Assembly (NCBI RefSeq): GCF_003668555.1
Contig: NZ_RCWN01000001.1
Coordinates: 1,536,501 to 1,600,500, forward strand
Reading direction: 5' to 3'
DNA from: Notoacmeibacter ruber
GTDB lineage: Bacteria > Pseudomonadota > Alphaproteobacteria > Rhizobiales > Rhizobiaceae
DNA length: 64,000 nucleotides
Shown here piece after piece: positions 1-8,971 of this stretch. Each line of letters opens with the position of its first letter. Position 1 is the first letter of the stretch. The notes beneath the pieces are model-generated. The model was not told where the DNA came from, ran no database searches, and saw only the letters and a program-made list of their open reading frames with translations. The position numbers and the translations under genes were made by a program.

Positions 1-393
1 TATGGCGCTTCGAAAGCCGCCCTCAACAACATGGCCGCGGCGCTGAAATTCGATCTCGACAAGATCAACATCCGGACTCAGATCATCAATCCGGGCTTTG
101 TAGATACGCCGCTTACCGAGCAGAACAACTTTCAGATGCCGTTCCTGATGGAGGTGGACGACGCCGCCGAAGCCCTGGTCGACGGCCTCGAACATGGCGG
201 GTTCGAAGTGACCTTCCCGAAATCGCTCGCCTATATCCTGAAATTCATCAACCTCTTCCCCTATGGGGTCTATTTCCCCGTCATGCGCCGGGCGATGGGC
301 TGGAAGGACAGAAAAGTTCGCGAGCCAAAGCATTTTTTCGCCAGACCCGATCGCGAAAAGCGGCCCGATGCCTCTGGTGACGATGTCGACTAG
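1..393 (+). CDS. Short-chain dehydrogenase/reductase, C-terminal part (5' end outside window)
   Basis: The window opens in frame on Tyr-Gly-Ala-Ser-Lys, which is the YxxxK catalytic motif of short-chain dehydrogenases, so the Rossmann half of an NAD(P)-dependent oxidoreductase lies upstream of base 1. The remaining segment has the usual post-catalytic Pro-Gly-(F)-Val-Asp-Thr-Pro loop (INPGFVDTPLT) that closes over cofactor and substrate. The tail is basic and hydrophobic, as in membrane-associated SDRs. The ATG at 31 is internal and not the true start. The stop codon interlocks with that of the convergent transporter gene through a shared CTAG. Substrate cannot be inferred. Confidence 0.85.
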   Translation, partial: YGASKAALNNMAAALKFDLDKINIRTQIINPGFVDTPLTEQNNFQMPFLMEVDDAAEALVDGLEHGGFEVTFPKSLAYILKFINLFPYGVYFPVMRRAMGWKDRKVREPKHFFARPDREKRPDASGDDVD

Positions 394-1775
394 GGCGTCA
401 GGGTGACCGACTCGGTTTCAATCCGGCTGCGAAGCTCTGTCTGAGCGTCTTCATCCAGCGGAAAGTTCCACATCAGTGCAATGGCGATCAGCTTGAAAAC
501 GATGGGTGTCCAGCCATAGAGCGCGGCGAGCGTGAAAAGCGCCGTCCCGCTGTTGTTCGTACCGTCTGACGCGTTAAAGCCGACCGATTGCAAGATTGGA
601 AAGGCTATTCCGACGCCAAGCGCCAGCGATAATTTGGTGGCCAGCGACCATGCCGAAAAATAGAGCCCCGAGCGTTGCTCCCCTGTCGCAGCGGTATCGA
701 TATCGATGACATCGGCCTGGATCGATGATGGCAGCGACAGGTCGAAGCCGAGCGCCAGGCCGGTAACGACGACGATAACGGCAAATATGATCGCTCCCAT
801 CGGCCCGGTCAGGAACGGTACCACCACGAAAACCGCGCACGCAAAGAGCATGGCCCAGCACCAGGCGCGGTGTTTTGAGAGCTGCCTGGAAAGAAAAAGA
901 GCCAGCGGCACGCCCAATACGCCACAGGCGAAATAGGTGAAGAGAAGCGGGCCCTGCCAATCCGGCAGACCAAAACGCGCCTCCACGAAATAAAGAAAGA
1001 GCGTCGCCGGCACGCCATTAGCCAGCCCATTCAGCAGATAGGCGGCGATGAGACGGAGGAACGGGCGGTTGGCGGCCATTGCCGCCAGACCTTCCCGAAA
1101 CGCGATGCGATAGCGGCGGCTATGCTCATCGGGTTCCGGCACCACAGCGAGCGCAAGGCCACCCGAAAAGACAAGCACCAACCCTATCGAAAGCCCGAGT
1201 ACGGCGAGGCCGTGCCATCCCTCGGTGCTGTCGGTGACACGTCCACCATCGATCGCGAAAGGCAAGGCGATGGCAACGAGCGTGCCAATCAGAGTGCCGC
1301 ACTCGCGAAAACCCGCCACACGACTGCGTCCGCGATAATCGGTTTCCAGCTCTGCACCCCAAGCCACATAGGGCAGGTAAGCGACGGTGAAGGAAACTGC
1401 CAGCGCCGTGGCCCATGCGAACAGATAGCCAAGCCCCGCGCCCGCCGGTGGCGCCAAGAGCATATAGGCGCTGACCGCTGTCGGCAGGATGGATATGGCC
1501 ACCGCCGTGCGGCGCCGTCCGAATGCCGGGCGATAACGATCAGCCATCCAGCCAACACACGGATCCGAGATCGCGTCTATCAATCGGACAGCGAGCAGCA
1601 CCACCCCGACAGCGCCGAGCGGCAAGCCAAGGACATCCGTGTAGAAGGTCGGAACGACCATGTAGAGCGGCAACGTCAAAGCCGCGAGCGGCAGCGCCGG
1701 CAGAGCGTAGATACCAAGACGCCATGCCGACAGACGCTTCGCAGGGTTTCGACTGGGACGGGCCGCATTCGTCAT
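390..1775 (-). CDS. MFS transporter of the GPH (MelB-like glycoside:cation symporter) type
   Basis: A 461-residue polytopic inner-membrane protein with about 12 predicted hydrophobic segments. The N-terminal half carries the GPH-type signature around residues 65-90 (RLIDAISDPCVGWMADR followed by a GRRR stretch), which corresponds to the MFS loop 2-3 motif with the Asp implicated in cation coupling in MelB-type symporters. The family moves sugars or other organic solutes with a cation; the substrate here is unknown. The gene is convergent with the SDR, the two overlapping by their stop codons. A second, unrelated MFS gene follows 121 bp upstream on the same strand. Confidence 0.8.
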   Translation of the reverse strand: MTNAARPSRNPAKRLSAWRLGIYALPALPLAALTLPLYMVVPTFYTDVLGLPLGAVGVVLLAVRLIDAISDPCVGWMADRYRPAFGRRRTAVAISILPTAVSAYMLLAPPAGAGLGYLFAWATALAVSFTVAYLPYVAWGAELETDYRGRSRVAGFRECGTLIGTLVAIALPFAIDGGRVTDSTEGWHGLAVLGLSIGLVLVFSGGLALAVVPEPDEHSRRYRIAFREGLAAMAANRPFLRLIAAYLLNGLANGVPATLFLYFVEARFGLPDWQGPLLFTYFACGVLGVPLALFLSRQLSKHRAWCWAMLFACAVFVVVPFLTGPMGAIIFAVIVVVTGLALGFDLSLPSSIQADVIDIDTAATGEQRSGLYFSAWSLATKLSLALGVGIAFPILQSVGFNASDGTNNSGTALFTLAALYGWTPIVFKLIAIALMWNFPLDEDAQTELRSRIETESVTLTP

Positions 1776-1896
1776 CAGGTCGAATTAGCGCGCTGCCAAG
1801 CAGAAGGAAGCGATCTCAGATCATCGCGAAAAACTGTATATCCACAATGCATTGAACGAAAAACCGGAATCAAGACGCGAATAGCCGCCGACCGGT

Positions 1897-3078
1897 TCAA
1901 GATGATTGCGGCTTGGCGTCCCGGGAAAACAGGTAGATCAAGAGACCAAGCGCCAGAACAATGGCGTAGAACCCGAAAACGGCCTCGTAGCGCCACGCCG
2001 GAGAAACAGCCGCCCCGATGCCCCCGCTCAGCCACTGGCAGACACCTGCTCCGCCGATGCAGAAGAAATTGATGAGTGTCACACCCCGCCCTGTCAGTTC
2101 CTCGGGAATGAACGCCCGGCCATGCGCCATGCTGACGCCGTAGGCTGCACCGAAAAGACCGATGAGCACGAAGAGGACCGAGGCCGCCATGATAGACAGA
2201 TCACCGGAAACCATCAGCAGGATCAGGGCCAGCAACACGACCACATTACCGAAGAAGATCACCCATTTTCGGGTTCGCAGCAGCGTATCGAGAGGCCCGT
2301 AAACGACCGAGCCGATGACCATGGCAATCGCCATGGCGAGGGTGACATTGCCGATCACGACCGAACTGGCGTCAAAACGCTCTGCGAGATAAGGACCCGT
2401 CCACAAGCCGCGAATGTTGGCGGCAGGGCTGTAGACGACCACCGACACGGCAAGCACGGGCCATAACGCCCTGATCTTCAGAAGGCGCAATATCCCGGCA
2501 ACTCCGCCAGAGGAAGAGCCGGCCGCAAGTCGTGGCGGATCCCGCAAGAGGAAAAACGCAAGGACCGCCGTGGCAATGGTCACTGCCGCAAGGCCCATCA
2601 TGACGACGCGCCATCCATAGGCCTCTGCGGCCAGCGCCAGCGGCGTCGTCCCGACGACATTGCCCGCCGAGCCGATCCCGATAAAAACGCTCATCAGGAG
2701 GGCCAGTCGCGCCGGATCGAAGCGCCGCGCAAACAGGAAGGTCATCGCCATCAGTACGGGAGCGCAACCCAATCCCAGCAACCCCATGGCAATGACGATC
2801 ATGAACGGCTCGGTTGCCATGGCGAAAATGATCGCGCCGCCGCCACCCGCAAACAAAAGAAGAGCCGAAGCCGTCCGCCTTGGACCGATCCGGTCGAGCG
2901 CCATGCCGACACCGAATTGGGATAGGGCGAAGACGATGAAGAAGGCGCCCGCCGCCATGGAGAGCGTGCCATCGCTTGCTCCAAGGTCTTCTTTCAAGGC
3001 GGGAACGAGGACGGCGAGAAACGAGCGATAGAACTGGGACAGCACATAGGCCGTGCCCAGTATGACAAGATCGATCAT
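1897..3078 (-). CDS. Major facilitator superfamily transporter
   Basis: A 393-residue protein made almost entirely of hydrophobic helices, about 12 in number, matching the MFS fold. The segment GVGMALDRIGPRRT at about residues 56-70 is the MFS motif A (G-x3-D-R-x-G-R-R) between helices 2 and 3. The shape is closest to small bacterial permeases of the CynX/NarK or oxalate:formate antiporter kind, but no substrate-specific residues are recognised. It lies 75 bp downstream of ilvA on the same strand, so the two may be co-transcribed; this suggests but does not show export of an amino acid or ketoacid. Confidence 0.75.
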   Translation of the reverse strand: MIDLVILGTAYVLSQFYRSFLAVLVPALKEDLGASDGTLSMAAGAFFIVFALSQFGVGMALDRIGPRRTASALLLFAGGGGAIIFAMATEPFMIVIAMGLLGLGCAPVLMAMTFLFARRFDPARLALLMSVFIGIGSAGNVVGTTPLALAAEAYGWRVVMMGLAAVTIATAVLAFFLLRDPPRLAAGSSSGGVAGILRLLKIRALWPVLAVSVVVYSPAANIRGLWTGPYLAERFDASSVVIGNVTLAMAIAMVIGSVVYGPLDTLLRTRKWVIFFGNVVVLLALILLMVSGDLSIMAASVLFVLIGLFGAAYGVSMAHGRAFIPEELTGRGVTLINFFCIGGAGVCQWLSGGIGAAVSPAWRYEAVFGFYAIVLALGLLIYLFSRDAKPQSS

Positions 3079-3153
3079 GGTCCCTCCTCCAGCGGAAGGA
3101 GAACCTGACGTCTCATTCTCCTCTTTGCAATCCGCGCTTGTCTGCGAACAGCG

Positions 3154-4452
3154 TCAGATCAGGAGGTTGGCCAGCAGATCGTTGCCGGTAATGTCCTGCC
3201 ATTCCCATCCCGCCTCATCGAAACGGGCGATCAGGGCCGGAAAATTCGATGGATGGTCCGTTTCGATTCCGATCACCACCGAGCCGAAATTGCGCGCGCT
3301 CTTCTTCAGATATTCGAAGCGCACAATGTCGTCCTTCGGTCCCAGAAGGCTCAGAAAGTCGCGCAGCGCACCCGGCCGCTGCGGAAAGCGGAAGATGAAA
3401 TACTTCTTGAGCCCTTCCGATCGAAGTGCTCGCTCCTTGACCTCCGGCAGGCGCTCGAAGTCGAAATTGCCGCCGGACGTGACGCAGAGTACTCTTTTCC
3501 CTTCCAGCGCGCGGCCATCCGGACCGGCCAGATCCTTCAGCGCGTCAATCGATAGCGCACCTGCCGGCTCCAGAACGATCCCCTCTATATTGAGCATCTC
3601 GACGATTGTTGAGCAGACACGATTCTCGGGAATGGAAAGCACGGCGTCCGGATCGAAATCACGCAGGGCGTTGAAGGGCAGTTCGCCGATCTGAGCGACC
3701 GCTGCGCCATCCACAAATCCGTCGATGCGCGGCAGCTTCAGGCGCTCACCGGCCTCAAGGCTCCGTTTCAGGCTCGGCGCGCCGGCGGGTTCGCATAAAG
3801 TAGCCTGCAACGACAGACCGGCATCCTCTGCAACGGCCAGCATTCCGGTCGCCAGACCTCCGCCGCCAACCGGCAGGACAAGATGATCGAGTGGCTGTCC
3901 GTCCGGCCACTGTTCCAGAACTTCGGTCATGACCGTGCCCTGCCCCTCGATGATATCGGTATGATCGAAAGGCGGCACCATCAGAGCAGCGTTGTGCGAC
4001 GCGTACTCCTTCGCAGCCTCGTTGCATTGGTCGAAGATATCGCCGATCAGTTCGATATCAACGAACTCACCTCCGAAAGCCCGCGTCTTGCCGATCTTCT
4101 GCGAAGGCGTCGTCACCGGCATGAACACGGTGCCCTTCCGCCCGAAATGGCGGCAGGCAAAGGCGAATCCCTGCGCATGATTGCCGGCCGACGCACAGAC
4201 GAAGCCGCCTTCGTGGTGCATCACCGACTTGCGCATGAAATTGAACGCTCCACGCAATTTGTAGGAGCGTACGGGCGTAAGATCTTCGCGCTTCAACCAG
4301 ATTTCGGCGCCGTACCGTTCCGAAAGATAGGCATTCTGTTGTAAGGGGGTGGGACCGAACAGTTCCCGCAGCGCTTTCTGGGCCCGCCGGGCAGCGCCAA
4401 GCATGTCATGAACGTCAGACTGGAAGCGATGTTGCAAAACGGAATTCTCCAT
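3154..4452 (-). CDS. ilvA: Threonine ammonia-lyase (threonine dehydratase), biosynthetic
   Basis: Catalyses PLP-dependent deamination of L-threonine to 2-oxobutanoate, the first step towards isoleucine. Residues 1-330 form the fold-type II PLP domain: Lys65 in SYKLRGA is the Schiff-base lysine, and the glycine-rich loop VLPVGGGGLATG binds the cofactor phosphate. Residues about 340-420 form one short ACT-like regulatory domain, with the typical FPQRPGALRDFL stretch. At 432 residues it matches the single-ACT form rather than the long two-ACT E. coli form. The ATG start gives a complete N-terminus. It is divergent from the TrkH pair. Confidence 0.93.
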   Translation of the reverse strand: MENSVLQHRFQSDVHDMLGAARRAQKALRELFGPTPLQQNAYLSERYGAEIWLKREDLTPVRSYKLRGAFNFMRKSVMHHEGGFVCASAGNHAQGFAFACRHFGRKGTVFMPVTTPSQKIGKTRAFGGEFVDIELIGDIFDQCNEAAKEYASHNAALMVPPFDHTDIIEGQGTVMTEVLEQWPDGQPLDHLVLPVGGGGLATGMLAVAEDAGLSLQATLCEPAGAPSLKRSLEAGERLKLPRIDGFVDGAAVAQIGELPFNALRDFDPDAVLSIPENRVCSTIVEMLNIEGIVLEPAGALSIDALKDLAGPDGRALEGKRVLCVTSGGNFDFERLPEVKERALRSEGLKKYFIFRFPQRPGALRDFLSLLGPKDDIVRFEYLKKSARNFGSVVIGIETDHPSNFPALIARFDEAGWEWQDITGNDLLANLLI

Positions 4453-4578
4453 GCCTGATCCCGCTACACACCCTCGTTCTCGGGCGGTAAGCTACGGAGG
4501 GCGGAACGGAACGGTTATCCTTCCGTCATGGCAGCAAGACACTGGCGCCGCAAGTCACCCCGGAAGAAGTGAGCCAAC

Positions 4579-6036
4579 GTGACCACCTCGATCGTCCGCG
4601 CCACGCTCTTCATATCCGCCTATTTTGCCCTCTATCTCTCCATGCTCATGCTGATCCCCGCAGCGGTGGATCTCTATGTCGGCAATCCGGACTGGCAGAT
4701 CTTCGCTCTGTCGGCATTTTGTGTCGCGGGCCTAGCGCTTTGCACCATATTGGCAACCCAGGCTCCGCCCCCGCCGCCAAGTTCGCGCCTCGCCTTCCTC
4801 GTCGTGAATGCCCTTTGGTTGACACTCAGTCTCGTCGGCGCGCTGCCGCTCTACATGTCGTCGCTCGATATCAGTTTCGTCGAAGCGCTGTTCGAGGGCG
4901 TAGCCGGCGCCACCACCACCGGATCGACCGTCCTGATCGGGCTGGACGACATGCCGCCGGGTCTGTTGCTATGGCGGTCGATCCTGCAATGGATGGGCGG
5001 CGTGGGCGTGATCGCCCTCGGGGTCTTTATCCTGCCCTATCTGAACATCGGTGGGTTCAGCTTTTTCCGTATCGAAAGCTCGGACATCGAAGACCGCCCC
5101 TTTGCGCGGTTCTCGACCTTTTCTATTTCGATTCTGCTGATCTACACCGCACTGACCGCCCTCTGCGCCTTCTTCTACGTTATGGGCGGCATGACGGCGT
5201 TCGATGCGATCAACCACTCCATGACCACACTGGCGACCGCCGGGTTTTCGACCCACGATGCCAGTTTCGGGCACTTCGCCAGCCAGCCGCACCTGCTCTG
5301 GACGGCTATCGTCTTCATGCTGATCGGCGGATTGCCGTTCACTGTCCTGGTGCTTTTTGCATTCCGCGGACAGACCGAAGCCGCGCGCGACCCGCAAATC
5401 AAGCTGTTTCTCGGTCTCGTGGCAACGGCTGCGATCGCCGCGACGATCTGGCTGGTCGTTTATCAGGACTGGCCATTCTTCCAGGCGCTGACTCACGCTG
5501 CGTTCAACGTCGTCTCGATCATCACCACGACGGGCTATGCCAGCGACGATTATACGAGTTGGGGACCGTTCGCAGTGGTCCTGTTCTTCGGGGCCAGTTG
5601 GTTCGGGGGCTGCTCCGGCTCCACATCCGGCGGCACCAAGGCCTACAGGTTCCTCATCCTCTGGCAGCTTCTGAGAACAGGCCTCCAGCGCCTCCTCTTT
5701 CCGAAGATCGTGACACCTATCCGCTATGGCGGACGGTTGGTGACACCGGAGATGCAGGCGGCCGTCATGCTGTTCGTTTCGATTTCCCTGTGTCTGTGGA
5801 TCGTGCTTGCCATCGCGCTGTCCGCCATGGGGCTGGATCTCGTCACAGCGCTCTCCGGCTCCCTCAGCGCTCTGATGAATGTGGGACCGGCCTTCGGTCC
5901 CATTATCGGACCATCCGGCAATTTCCAGCCTCTCAACGACGGTGCGCTGCTCGTCCTGATCTTCGGCATGCTTCTTGGACGTCTCGAGATCCTCACCGTG
6001 CTGGTTCTTTTCACGCCCCTTTTCTGGCGTCGCTAG
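4579..6036 (+). CDS. trkH: TrkH-family potassium uptake protein, copy 1
   Basis: Inner-membrane K+ translocating subunit (Trk/Ktr superfamily) of 485 residues. The four pseudo-repeats each have a pore loop with the filter glycine visible: TTTGST near residue 115, TAGFST near 222, TTTGYA near 317 and NVGPAFG near 435. The start is a GTG; the in-frame sequence before it has no better candidate. Family members act with a cytosolic RCK/TrkA gating protein, and none is encoded in this window. The next gene is a close paralogue, indicating tandem duplication. Trk systems take up K+ driven by the membrane potential, often with ATP or NAD gating. Confidence 0.92.
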   Translation: MTTSIVRATLFISAYFALYLSMLMLIPAAVDLYVGNPDWQIFALSAFCVAGLALCTILATQAPPPPPSSRLAFLVVNALWLTLSLVGALPLYMSSLDISFVEALFEGVAGATTTGSTVLIGLDDMPPGLLLWRSILQWMGGVGVIALGVFILPYLNIGGFSFFRIESSDIEDRPFARFSTFSISILLIYTALTALCAFFYVMGGMTAFDAINHSMTTLATAGFSTHDASFGHFASQPHLLWTAIVFMLIGGLPFTVLVLFAFRGQTEAARDPQIKLFLGLVATAAIAATIWLVVYQDWPFFQALTHAAFNVVSIITTTGYASDDYTSWGPFAVVLFFGASWFGGCSGSTSGGTKAYRFLILWQLLRTGLQRLLFPKIVTPIRYGGRLVTPEMQAAVMLFVSISLCLWIVLAIALSAMGLDLVTALSGSLSALMNVGPAFGPIIGPSGNFQPLNDGALLVLIFGMLLGRLEILTVLVLFTPLFWRR

Positions 6037-6199
6037 CGTCTGGAGTGGGTCGCTTCCGAAAGAAGGCCTCTGGCGCCATCAAAATCAAAACGGAATGAAA
6101 GACAGCGTGTTGCGTTCGATAGCGCTACACACCAAGCCAACGTCGCTCTAGAATGATCTTACGAAAGCCGATATCGCGTTCCGTGAGGCACGCGCCTTC

Positions 6200-7681
6200 T
6201 TGTCGGCATCAAGGGACCAGAACAATTTGAGCCTCGATCTCCTTCGAACGGCCCTGCATATCGCGGCGCATTTCGCACTCTATCTGGCCGTCACAATGCT
6301 CCTACCCGGCGCGGTCGATCTTTATGTCGGCAACCCGGACTGGCGCGTTTTCGCCATGACCTCGTTCATTGTTGCCGGACTGGCCTTGGCCCTGATACTC
6401 GCCACGCGCGGCCCCGCTCCAAGACCGTCGATCCGGCTGGCATTCCTGGTCGTGAATATTCTCTGGGTGACGCTCAGCTTTGCCGGCGCGATGCCACTTT
6501 ACTTCTCTTCGCTGCCCATCGATTTCGTGCATGCCCTTTTCGAAAGTGTGTCCGCTGTGACGACGACGGGCTCGACTGTCATCACCGGTCTCGATGAGTT
6601 GCCGCCGGGCCTTCTCCTCTGGCGTTCGCTACTGCAATGGATCGGCGGCATAGGCGTCATCGCGCTCGGCCTCTTCGTCCTTCCCTATCTGAGGGTCGGC
6701 GGCTTTTCCTATTTCCGCATCGAAAGTTCCGATATCGAGGACCGGCCTTTTGCACGTTTCTCGACATTTTCCGTCGCCCTCGTGACGGTCTATATCGGTT
6801 TGACCTTCCTCTGTGCGTTCTTCTACCTGGTCGGCGGGATGACCTTTTTCGATGCCGTCAACCACGCATTGACGACTCTGGCGACAGGCGGCTTCTCCAC
6901 CCATGACGCCTCCTTCGGCTATTTTCAGGATCCATGGCTGATATGGACCTGCACGGTCTTCATGACGCTCGCCGGCCTGCCCTTCACGATCCTCGCCATC
7001 GTCGCCTTCAGGCGCCAGACCGATGCCGCTCATGATCCTCAGATCGAAACCTATCTGGCGATCCTCGTTGGCCTGATCGCCCTTTGCAGCATCTGGCTGA
7101 TCCTGACCGAGCAGTACGAGCCGTTCGACGCCCTTACCCACAGCGCCTTCACCTTCGTATCGGTGGTCACGACCACGGGATATGCAACGGAGGATTACGG
7201 CAATTGGGGACCGTTTGCTCTTCTGCTCGTCTTCGGCGCGATGTGGCTGGGCGGCTGCTCCGGCTCCACGGCCGGAGGCATCAAGACCTATCGGCTGATC
7301 ATCCTCTGGCAGTCCTTCGTCAACAATCTCAAGCAGCTTCTCTTCCAGCGCATCGTGGCGCCGATCCGCTATGGCGATCGCGTCGTGACAAGCCAGATGG
7401 AAAAGGGCGTGATCCTCTTCATCGCCTCCTATGTCTGCATCTGGCTGATACTGTCGATCGCGCTCGCTGCGACGGGTCTCGACATCTTGACGTCGCTGAC
7501 GGGAGCGCTCACGGCCATCTCGAATGTCGGTCCGGGACTCGGCACCCTGATTGGCCCTTCGGGCAATTTTCATACCCTCAGCGACACCTCGCTCTCCATC
7601 CTGATCGTCGGAATGATTCTGGGACGTCTGGAGATCGCGACAGTGCTCATGCTCCTGATGCCACTGTTCTGGCGGCGATAA
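6200..7681 (+). CDS. trkH: TrkH-family potassium uptake protein, copy 2
   Basis: A 493-residue paralogue of the preceding gene. Large blocks are nearly identical, including the segment ending FRIESSDIEDRPFARFSTFS, and all four filter loops are present (TTTGST, TGGFST, TTTGYA, NVGPGLG). The second loop has Gly-Gly where copy 1 has Ala-Gly, which could alter selectivity or kinetics. The reading frame offers only a TTG at 6200, or a second TTG nine codons on; no in-frame ATG or GTG precedes the first membrane helix before the upstream stop, so the start is uncertain. The 163-bp gap before it could hold a separate promoter. Confidence 0.9.
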   Translation: MSASRDQNNLSLDLLRTALHIAAHFALYLAVTMLLPGAVDLYVGNPDWRVFAMTSFIVAGLALALILATRGPAPRPSIRLAFLVVNILWVTLSFAGAMPLYFSSLPIDFVHALFESVSAVTTTGSTVITGLDELPPGLLLWRSLLQWIGGIGVIALGLFVLPYLRVGGFSYFRIESSDIEDRPFARFSTFSVALVTVYIGLTFLCAFFYLVGGMTFFDAVNHALTTLATGGFSTHDASFGYFQDPWLIWTCTVFMTLAGLPFTILAIVAFRRQTDAAHDPQIETYLAILVGLIALCSIWLILTEQYEPFDALTHSAFTFVSVVTTTGYATEDYGNWGPFALLLVFGAMWLGGCSGSTAGGIKTYRLIILWQSFVNNLKQLLFQRIVAPIRYGDRVVTSQMEKGVILFIASYVCIWLILSIALAATGLDILTSLTGALTAISNVGPGLGTLIGPSGNFHTLSDTSLSILIVGMILGRLEIATVLMLLMPLFWRR

Positions 7682-7703
7682 AGAAGCCGAAATTCACCTT
7701 TGC

Positions 7704-8678
7704 TCAGGTTTGGCTGGCGGTCGATTCGCCAAGATGATCGGCGACAAACGCGCCGCGTGTTCCGAGGGGCTTTTCGGGACGGACCGTCGTATCCTCTGCG
7801 GTCTGGTGCTCGATCTCAGAGTTCAGCTCGGCCCCGAGCATCACGATGGTGAGCGTCAGCCAGATCAGAGTCATGAAGCCCACAATGGCCCCAAGCGACC
7901 CATAGGTCGCGTTGTAGTCGGCAAAGTTGGAAACGTAATAGGAAAAGGCAACCGAGACGATCATGACCAGAACGACGGCTGCGACGGCGCCGACCGGCAG
8001 CCATTTCCACTGTGCATTCTTGCGGCTGGGACCATAGCGATAAAGCAGCATCAGGCCGAAGATCATCATCACCGCCAGAAAAGCGAAACCGCCGATGCGT
8101 ATAACCGGGTCCAGCCCACCGAGGTGAAGGAACTCGAGCACCACGGGCGTCACGATCACGACGGCCACCATGCAGATAACGGCGAAGACGGCGCCGAGAG
8201 TGAAGAGCAGAGAGACGGCGTTCAGGAGAAAGAAGTTCCGGCTCTCCGTCTCATTGTAGGCGACGTTCATGGCCTCGAAGACGCCCTTCATGCCGGAATT
8301 GGCGCTCCAGATCGCAATGGCGAGAGAGAACAGGAAAGCAAAGGAGAGCGTCGCGCTGTCCTGCCCCGTCAGCCGCTCAAGCTGCCCGCGGATCAGGTCT
8401 ATGGCGGCCGCCGGCATGAATGCCGACATCAGCGCGAGATGGTCCGCCAGTGAGGCCGGGTCGAAGAGCAACCCGTAGGTGCTGATGAGCACCGAAAGGG
8501 CCGGCACGAGAGCAAGGAGGACGTAAAACGTTCCGCCGCCGGCCACGAGCATGACCCTGTCAGCGCTGATCGAGCGAAAGGTGCGAAGCAGAATGTCCTT
8601 CCATCCCTTCAAGGGAATCTCGGAAAACGATTTTGCGCCGCGGCCGCGGCCCCGTTCATGAATCAGGACATCGTTCAT
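7704..8678 (-). CDS. YihY/virulence factor BrkB family membrane protein
   Basis: A 324-residue protein with about six membrane helices. It starts after a short basic N-terminus and a Trp-rich amphipathic segment (LKGWKDILLRTF), as usual for YihY/BrkB proteins. Characteristic patches include the small-residue-rich first helix (AGGGTFYVLLALVPALSVL) and the later NFADYNATYGSLGAIVGFM segment. The family was once labelled ribonuclease BN by error; the molecular role is still unsettled, with serum resistance and transport proposed. The C-terminal 35 residues are hydrophilic and poorly conserved in type. It converges on trkH copy 2 with a gap of 22 bp. Confidence 0.85.
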   Translation of the reverse strand: MNDVLIHERGRGRGAKSFSEIPLKGWKDILLRTFRSISADRVMLVAGGGTFYVLLALVPALSVLISTYGLLFDPASLADHLALMSAFMPAAAIDLIRGQLERLTGQDSATLSFAFLFSLAIAIWSANSGMKGVFEAMNVAYNETESRNFFLLNAVSLLFTLGAVFAVICMVAVVIVTPVVLEFLHLGGLDPVIRIGGFAFLAVMMIFGLMLLYRYGPSRKNAQWKWLPVGAVAAVVLVMIVSVAFSYYVSNFADYNATYGSLGAIVGFMTLIWLTLTIVMLGAELNSEIEHQTAEDTTVRPEKPLGTRGAFVADHLGESTASQT

Positions 8679-8833
8679 TGCTGTTCCGCGCTCTGCACAC
8701 CTTGTTCTTTAAGAAAGCAGATTTGCCACCCCCATGAAATATGCGGGCCGACCGTTCCCCCAGCCTTGTGCCATAGATTTTCTGTGCTTGCGGATAGCCG
8801 GAGGCCGCTATACCGTCCGCGCCGCATTAAGGC

Positions 8834-8918
8834 GCCCCCTTGGCGGAACAGGTAGACGCAAGGGACTTAAAATCCCTCGACCTCGGTCGTGCCGGTTCGA
8901 GTCCGGCAGGGGGCACCA
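8834..8918 (+). tRNA. tRNA-Leu (anticodon UAA)
   Basis: The 7-bp acceptor stem pairs GCCCCCT (8834-8840) with AGGGGGC (8908-8914), followed by the discriminator A and an encoded CCA. The anticodon stem AGGGA/TCCCT encloses the loop CTTAAAA, giving UAA, which reads UUA leucine codons. The T arm GCCGG-TTCGAGT-CCGGC is perfect. The extended variable arm (CGACCTCGGTCG region) is of class II size, as expected for leucine. Translation of this gene in one frame is open and runs into the downstream CDS. Confidence 0.97.
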
Positions 8919-8971
8919 TTCTCGATCTTCACGCCACGAATGCGAACCCCCTCACCCCGCTCAGGATGACG

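Noticed and set aside
1122-2072. 316-codon open frame on the plus strand
   Set aside because: Antisense shadow of the two MFS genes; very basic, no domain, and overlaps both transporters.
8840-8971. N-terminal extension of the CinA-type reading frame
   Set aside because: The residues are translated tRNA-Leu; the tRNA folds perfectly and the extension has no homology to the family.
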